Positions 58,551 through 64,000 of a DNA stretch of 64,000 nucleotides are shown one piece after another. Both the position numbers and the translations under genes were made by a program. Numbering within the stretch: position 1 is the stretch's first letter; every line of letters begins with the position of its first letter. The DNA comes from Athripsodes cinereus (Eukaryota; Arthropoda; Insecta; Trichoptera; Leptoceridae), in the NCBI GenBank assembly GCA_947579605.1, contig OX388312.1, forward strand, positions 19,367,313 through 19,431,312, in the 5' to 3' direction. The notes under the pieces are model-generated. The model was given only the letters and a program-made list of their open reading frames with translations. It did no database searches and was not told the DNA's origin.

Positions 58551-58985
58551 TTAAGATACATAGAGATTTGTCGAAAGTGTCGAGTCGACGAGAGGAGACT
58601 CAGGGAGTTACCAGGTAAAAGCCCTTCGGCTGGAACAGTTAAAGGATACTGCTTGTGGAGTGAGCATTCAAGCAAGAGATGATCGATGGTCTGGATTTCT
58701 CCACACTCGCAGTATGGTTGTCAAAATTCCCAATCTGTGTAGATGTTGTGCCACCAAACAATCGCCCAGCCTCAGACGGCAGATAGATGCGATCTCAAAC
58801 TTATTCATTTTTATTTTACTGAACCACGGCATACGCCTAACCTCTGGCTGTATCGCCCTAAGTCTTCCCCCAACCAAAACATCGGGCTTACCCCATTGAT
58901 TGTTCCATTTTTCAAAAGCGTTCGTTTGAAGTCCAGAAAAATATCTGATAACGGTTGAGCAAATTCCAAAATAGGTGAATCAGAG
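58551..58985 (-). mobile_element. LINE with RNase H, C-terminal part (CCHC-like end)
   Basis: Minus-strand pieces in two frames: SPILEFAQPLSDIFLDFKRT, then WFSKIKMNKFEIASICRLRL, GDCLVAQHLHRLGI, and after a 1-nt shift GEIQTIDHLLLECSLHKQYP, LTVPAEGLLPGNSLSLLSST, RHFRQISMYLK. The RLRLGxCL segment and the CxC...HLLLEC motif follow RNase H in I/Jockey-group LINEs. The missing upstream RNase H is found at 61077-61371, on the far side of a hAT insertion. Confidence 0.8.
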
Positions 58986-59245
58986 TAGTGATGTGCTAAA
59001 GGAGTATTTCCCAGTAACAGGTAGTCCCTAAACTGTTATTTGCAAATACCTGTTACCAATACCTAGTACTCCAGGAACTGTTTATTTTCTCACCAACGGA
59101 AGTTCTCTCCGTGCTCTCACTCTCTGTACACGTGATACAACCCATGACCTTGATGTGACAAGGGCACGTTCACGCCAGTCTCCACCATGAACCTATGACC
59201 CAGGTCATGCTGTCAGCTCATGAACATGGTCTCTCATCCCACTGA

Positions 59246-59539
59246 GCAGGGATACTTAATCTGCGGCCCGCTAAATTTTTTGTGATTTAAAAATTTCTTC
59301 CTGAAAAGTTCCAGCTAAGCAAACATATTCTTAAATGTATTCCATTTATGAAATGTCCTTATTAAACAACAGAAAATGAATTCATCATTCAATTTCCCCA
59401 AAGATAACAATTCTAAAACAAAAAAAAATGATCATTTTTTGAAATATCGTAAACGTTTTTTGTTACAAATTAGGAGTATCCTATATTTTTTTTGGTTATT
59501 TTAGTGTTGTGACCCGAAGACAATAGGTTGAGTACGGCT
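59246..59539. mobile_element. Small hAT-like MITE candidate
   Basis: The left end CAGGGATACTTAATCTGCGG with GCCCGC and the reverse complement of the right end CAGCCGTACTCAACCTATTG share the CAG-TACT-AA-CT pattern. No matching target duplication was found. A related right-end segment (GACCCGAAGACAAAAAGGTT, GAGTACGGCTG) occurs in every tandem unit, at 60354, 61903 and 63452. Confidence 0.5.
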
Positions 59540-59614
59540 GTTCTGGAGTGTCCACTGCTGAACGCGTGGGCGTGCATAAGAAAACAGATAAGGATATTAA
59601 TTATTCTATTATAT

Positions 59615-59843
59615 TGTAGTGAGCAGGCAACACTTAATTAGTATTGTGGTCAGCTTGGATGACGTCAGGAATCGTCAGTGATAAGAATTATCACAAATCA
59701 AAAATCATTCTAATTCTCTCTACCTGGCTGACCACACATACGTTTACATTCTCTCTATAAAATCTAGTGTAACATAATTCGTAATTGTAAAACTGTTTTT
59801 CATAATAAATCATCTTTAATAATCGCGAGTTTCATTACTCACA
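59615..59843 (+). repeat. LTR-like segment (solo LTR candidate)
   Basis: Begins TGTAGTGAGCAGGCAACA and ends ATTACTCACA, with a TATAAAA at about 59755, AATAAA near 59805 and, right after the end, TTTGGTAAGTC, which resembles the primer-binding-site start seen after many insect LTRs. No target duplication or second LTR was found, so this is a weak call. Its last 13 bases open each tandem unit. Confidence 0.3.
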
Positions 59844-60058
59844 TTTGGTAAGTCACTTTCTAAACTTCTGATCTGGACTAAATCTATAAATTCTTTACAA
59901 TCTTTCATACTTGCCATCCCTACCAGGGATCTTCACACACTCATCCACTCTAATCACTTCAATTTTGAACTGAATTATATTTTGCCGTGAAACCACAGCA
60001 AGAAAACAAAATAGACTACAATGAATATCGACTACATGAAACTTTAAACCTAAAATAC

Positions 60059-60215
60059 TATACTATACCCTCACGCCATGTCCCAAGGCAGAGAGAACGG
60101 AACGCCAAACAGATCTATCTTTACACACTTCCTTCGCTTCCTCCACATTCAAACAGTTTCTCATACACGCACGTCGGTTCCTCTTACTCAACACGCGGCC
60201 GTGCGGCCAACAACA
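60059..60215 (-). mobile_element. RTE LINE 3' tail in tandem unit 1
   Basis: Minus strand: [24 protein letters not shown] frame, then DRSVWRSVLSAY and the tail GCGTGAGGGTATAGTATAGTA. Flanked by TAAAATAC at 60051-60058 and 60216-60223 (candidate target duplication). The 8-bp deletion in this unit lies in the conserved CCTACCCCACTTGGG. The copies in units 2 and 3 lie at 61600-61764 and 63149-63313. Confidence 0.8.
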
Positions 60216-60605
60216 TAAAATACAAATTGTTCAATATTTAGAATTTAATATCTAACACCAAAACAAATGTTTTCTTAGAAAGGAGGGGGGGATCCTAATT
60301 TTTAGTTATACGAGTTTAACTAGTTGTTGCGCCCCTTTCAAATATATGTATGCGACCCGAAGACAAAAAGGTTGAGTACGGCTGCTCTGGAGTGTCCACT
60401 GCTGAATACATGGGTAAATTGAAAAAAAAAATAGAAATATTTATAAGGTAGTTAAAAATAAAAAAAATATACTTACTTAATAGGTTGACTTGTCGTATTA
60501 CTCCAGCAATGTAATTATAATATATTATATTCCTTTTTTGGATATCAGACTATTCTGATACTATTTCACTACTTGGTATGAGATAGGTATTATCTTCTTT
60601 TACTT

Positions 60606-60905
60606 AACTTTATAAAAAAGTAATGCTATTAAATATTTATAATATTCCCCGGAGTGTGCATTCCTCATACCCTTTTGTCGCTGGTGCCTAGTATTTCGTA
60701 ACTTTTAACGTGGGCTTAACAATACGCATCGAAAATACTAGTTTAGATACTATGTACTTAACTTTATGAAAAGTAATATTATTAATATGAATAATAATCC
60801 CTGGAGTGTGCATTACTCATACCCTTTTGTCACTGGTGCCTAGTATTTAGTAACAGGTTACGTGGGCTAAACAGATATGCATGGAAAATACTAGTTTAGA
60901 TAACA
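60606..60905. repeat. Internal duplication within each tandem unit
   Basis: Two imperfect direct copies of about 150 bp: the first with TTAACTTTATAAAAAAGTAA, GGAGTGTGCATTCCTCATAC, CTGGTGCCTAGTATTTCGTA; the second with TTAACTTTATGAAAAGTAAT, GGAGTGTGCATTACTCATAC, CTGGTGCCTAGTATTTAGTA. Both end AAAATACTAGTTTAGATA. The same pair recurs in units 2 and 3, so this duplication predates the array. Confidence 0.85.
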
Positions 60906-61076
60906 ATATCTGTTAATCCAAACGCGTACTCAAATACCTGTTATTTTAAATACCTATATAGATATTTTAATAGGTATTCCAATACCTGTTACTGTCACAG
61001 CATAATACCTGTTACAGATAAAGGTCTCGCTTAACTAGTATTCAATACCTGTTATATTTTTACCTACACACTACTA

Positions 61077-61371
61077 AATCAGAGTCAGCAGCTCTAGTTG
61101 CCAAGGCGTCAACCAACTCGTTGCCAGCTATTCCCGCATGCGAAAGTATCCACGCAAAGATCACCTCCACGCCAGAAGAATCAAGTAGTGAAAGAAGTCT
61201 TTTGATGTCCAGAATCAATTCGTTTATAGATGCCCTCAAAGATCCTACTCTGAGGGACTGAATGATGGCCATAGTAGATAGTATCATCTTTCATATAAAT
61301 CATCATAATATTATTATAATGTGCAAGTTCCCTACCATAGCCATCTATTTAATACATAAGTATTAGAAGGC
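61077..61371 (-). mobile_element. LINE RNase H fragment, tandem unit 1
   Basis: Minus strand: AIIQSLRVGSLRASINELIL, DIKRLLSLLDSSGVEVIFAW, ILSHAGIAGNELVDALATRA then ADSD at the hAT border. The Trp-x-x-x-His-x-Gly-Ile-x-Gly-Asn-Glu-x-x-Asp motif is the last active-site part of a LINE RNase H. It connects to the LINE part at 58551-58985 when the hAT element is removed. It is repeated at 62626-62920. Confidence 0.8.
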
Positions 61372-62625
61372 TTCATTACTCACATTTGGTAAGTCACTTT
61401 CTAAACTTCTGATCTGGACTAAATCTATAAATTCTTTACAATCTTTCATACTTGCCATCCCTACCAGGGATCTTCACACACTCATCCACTCTAATCACTT
61501 CAATTTTGAACTGAATTATATTTTGCCGTGAAACCACAGCAAGAAAACAAAATAGACTACAATGAATATCGACTACATGAAACTTTAAACCTAAAATACT
61601 ATACTATACCCTCACGCCATGTCCCAAGTGGGGTAGGCAGAGAGAACGGAACGCCAAACAGATCTATCTTTACACACTTCCTTCGCTTCCTCCACATTCA
61701 AACAGTTTCTCATACACGCACGTCGGTTCCTCTTACTCAACACGCGGCCGTGCGGCCAACAACATAAAATACAAATTGTTCAATATTTAGAATTTAATAT
61801 CTAACACCAAAACAAATGTTTTCTTAGAAAGGAGGGGGGGATCCTAATTTTTAGTTATACGAGTTTAACTAGTTGTTGCGCCCCTTTCAAATATATGTAT
61901 GCGACCCGAAGACAAAAAGGTTGAGTACGGCTGCTCTGGAGTGTCCACTGCTGAATACATGGGTAAATTGAAAAAAAAAATAGAAATATTTATAAGGTAG
62001 TTAAAAATAAAAAAAATATACTTACTTAATAGGTTGACTTGTCGTATTACTCCAGCAATGTAATTATAATATATTATATTCCTTTTTTGGATATCAGACT
62101 ATTCTGATACTATTTCACTACTTGGTATGAGATAGGTATTATCTTCTTTTACTTAACTTTATAAAAAAGTAATGCTATTAAATATTTATAATATTCCCCG
62201 GAGTGTGCATTCCTCATACCCTTTTGTCGCTGGTGCCTAGTATTTCGTAACTTTTAACGTGGGCTTAACAATACGCATCGAAAATACTAGTTTAGATACT
62301 ATGTACTTAACTTTATGAAAAGTAATATTATTAATATGAATAATAATCCCTGGAGTGTGCATTACTCATACCCTTTTGTCACTGGTGCCTAGTATTTAGT
62401 AACAGGTTACGTGGGCTAAACAGATATGCATGGAAAATACTAGTTTAGATAACAATATCTGTTAATCCAAACGCGTACTCAAATACCTGTTATTTTAAAT
62501 ACCTATATAGATATTTTAATAGGTATTCCAATACCTGTTACTGTCACAGCATAATACCTGTTACAGATAAAGGTCTCGCTTAACTAGTATTCAATACCTG
62601 TTATATTTTTACCTACACACTACTA

Positions 62626-62920
62626 AATCAGAGTCAGCAGCTCTAGTTGCCAAGGCGTCAACCAACTCGTTGCCAGCTATTCCCGCATGCGAAAGTATCC
62701 ACGCAAAGATCACCTCCACGCCAGAAGAATCAAGTAGTGAAAGAAGTCTTTTGATGTCCAGAATCAATTCGTTTATAGATGCCCTCAAAGATCCTACTCT
62801 GAGGGACTGAATGATGGCCATAGTAGATAGTATCATCTTTCATATAAATCATCATAATATTATTATAATGTGCAAGTTCCCTACCATAGCCATCTATTTA
62901 ATACATAAGTATTAGAAGGC
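62626..62920 (-). mobile_element. LINE RNase H fragment, tandem unit 2
   Basis: An apparently identical duplicate of the unit 1 fragment, 1549 bp further on. It arose by tandem duplication, not by independent insertion. Confidence 0.85.
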
Positions 62921-64000
62921 TTCATTACTCACATTTGGTAAGTCACTTTCTAAACTTCTGATCTGGACTAAATCTATAAATTCTTTACAATCTTTCATAC
63001 TTGCCATCCCTACCAGGGATCTTCACACACTCATCCACTCTAATCACTTCAATTTTGAACTGAATTATATTTTGCCGTGAAACCACAGCAAGAAAACAAA
63101 ATAGACTACAATGAATATCGACTACATGAAACTTTAAACCTAAAATACTATACTATACCCTCACGCCATGTCCCAAGTGGGGTAGGCAGAGAGAACGGAA
63201 CGCCAAACAGATCTATCTTTACACACTTCCTTCGCTTCCTCCACATTCAAACAGTTTCTCATACACGCACGTCGGTTCCTCTTACTCAACACGCGGCCGT
63301 GCGGCCAACAACATAAAATACAAATTGTTCAATATTTAGAATTTAATATCTAACACCAAAACAAATGTTTTCTTAGAAAGGAGGGGGGGATCCTAATTTT
63401 TAGTTATACGAGTTTAACTAGTTGTTGCGCCCCTTTCAAATATATGTATGCGACCCGAAGACAAAAAGGTTGAGTACGGCTGCTCTGGAGTGTCCACTGC
63501 TGAATACATGGGTAAATTGAAAAAAAAAATAGAAATATTTATAAGGTAGTTAAAAATAAAAAAAATATACTTACTTAATAGGTTGACTTGTCGTATTACT
63601 CCAGCAATGTAATTATAATATATTATATTCCTTTTTTGGATATCAGACTATTCTGATACTATTTCACTACTTGGTATGAGATAGGTATTATCTTCTTTTA
63701 CTTAACTTTATAAAAAAGTAATGCTATTAAATATTTATAATATTCCCCGGAGTGTGCATTCCTCATACCCTTTTGTCGCTGGTGCCTAGTATTTCGTAAC
63801 TTTTAACGTGGGCTTAACAATACGCATCGAAAATACTAGTTTAGATACTATGTACTTAACTTTATGAAAAGTAATATTATTAATATGAATAATAATCCCT
63901 GGAGTGTGCATTACTCATACCCTTTTGTCACTGGTGCCTAGTATTTAGTAACAGGTTACGTGGGCTAAACAGATATGCATGGAAAATACTAGTTTAGATA

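Larger units (their letters stand above)
58986..61076. mobile_element. hAT-type element inserted in the LINE; composite interior
   Basis: 8-bp direct repeats AATCAGAG (58978-58985 and 61077-61084) flank ends that are loosely inverted (TAGTGATGTGC left, TAGTAGTGTGTAGG as the right reverse complement). Removing the insert rejoins the LINE in frame (AADSD + SPILEF). Inside are many CCTGTTAC/TAACAGG motifs near both ends, a small hAT-like segment (59246-59539), an LTR-like segment (59615-59843) and an RTE tail (60059-60215), so it is an accumulation of insertions. No transposase was recognised. Confidence 0.75.
59831..64000. repeat. Tandem array of 1.55-kb composite units (2.7 copies, continues past window)
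   Basis: Unit 1 is 59831-61371 (1541 bp), unit 2 is 61372-62920 (1549 bp) and unit 3 starts at 62921 and is cut by the window end. All start TTCATTACTCACATTTGGTA. By eye the units are essentially identical; the one difference found is an 8-bp gap in unit 1 (AAGGCAGAG versus AAGTGGGGTAGGCAGAG). Each unit contains an inverted RTE tail, a hAT-like segment, an internal imperfect duplication of about 150 bp and the LINE RNase H fragment. Confidence 0.95.

Noticed and set aside
61528..63316. Repeated plus-strand open frames (starting MKPQQENKIDYNEYRLHETL) in each tandem unit as a multicopy gene family
   Set aside because: The frame runs into the inverted RTE tail and changes reading between unit 1 and units 2-3 because of the 8-bp gap; there is no codon-level conservation to support it.
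1..64000. Telomeric repeats near the RAP1-like gene or the tandem array
   Set aside because: No TTAGG or TTAGGG runs were seen, so a subtelomeric location is not supported by this sequence.

Overview
The window is AT-rich, intron-rich nuclear DNA from an animal, almost certainly an insect. It holds a nubbin-type class II POU gene and a peroxiredoxin-5 gene of arthropod type, and its transposons are of kinds common in insect genomes (RTE and L2/CR1-like LINEs, tRNA-derived SINEs, hAT-type and piggyBac-like elements). The order cannot be fixed from sequence alone; Hemiptera is possible but unproven. No operons, CRISPR arrays or free-standing tRNA or rRNA genes were seen.

Layout. (1) 2873-30746, plus strand: a nubbin/pdm-like POU-homeodomain transcription factor, with seven confident coding exons and one optional exon joined in frame over about 28 kb. 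Its introns carry a degenerate 2.7-kb DNA transposon with 8-bp target duplications (4053-6781), two L2/CR1-like LINE tails (13.8-14.9 kb), short RTE tails (15.3 and 20.0 kb), tRNA-derived SINEs and a second small repeat family ending in TAG repeats. (2) 38107-47291, minus strand: an eight-exon gene encoding a 599-aa protein with a RAP1-type Myb domain, like the telomere protein TERF2IP. (3) 48016-50487, plus strand: a three-exon peroxiredoxin 5 of 188 aa with a probable mitochondrial presequence. It is divergent from the RAP1-like gene across about 0.7 kb that probably holds both promoters. (4) 51-64 kb: no host gene recognised, dense nested transposons. These are a 5'-truncated RTE copy with a 13-bp target duplication, a second broken LINE, a hAT-type element with perfect 8-bp duplications that contains another inverted-repeat element, a LINE split by a piggyBac-like MITE (TTAA) and by a second hAT-type element, and finally a tandem array of 1.55-kb units.

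The most unusual structure is that array (59831 to the window end). Its unit is a chimera of the 3' part of the hAT element and the adjacent RNase H segment of the LINE it entered. It has been amplified head to tail at near identity and runs out of the window. This could be a satellite arising from nested transposons or an assembly artefact. All exon joins are hand-derived from splice consensus and reading-frame continuity; the total coding lengths (1434 or 1500, 1800 and 567 nt) are each divisible by three.
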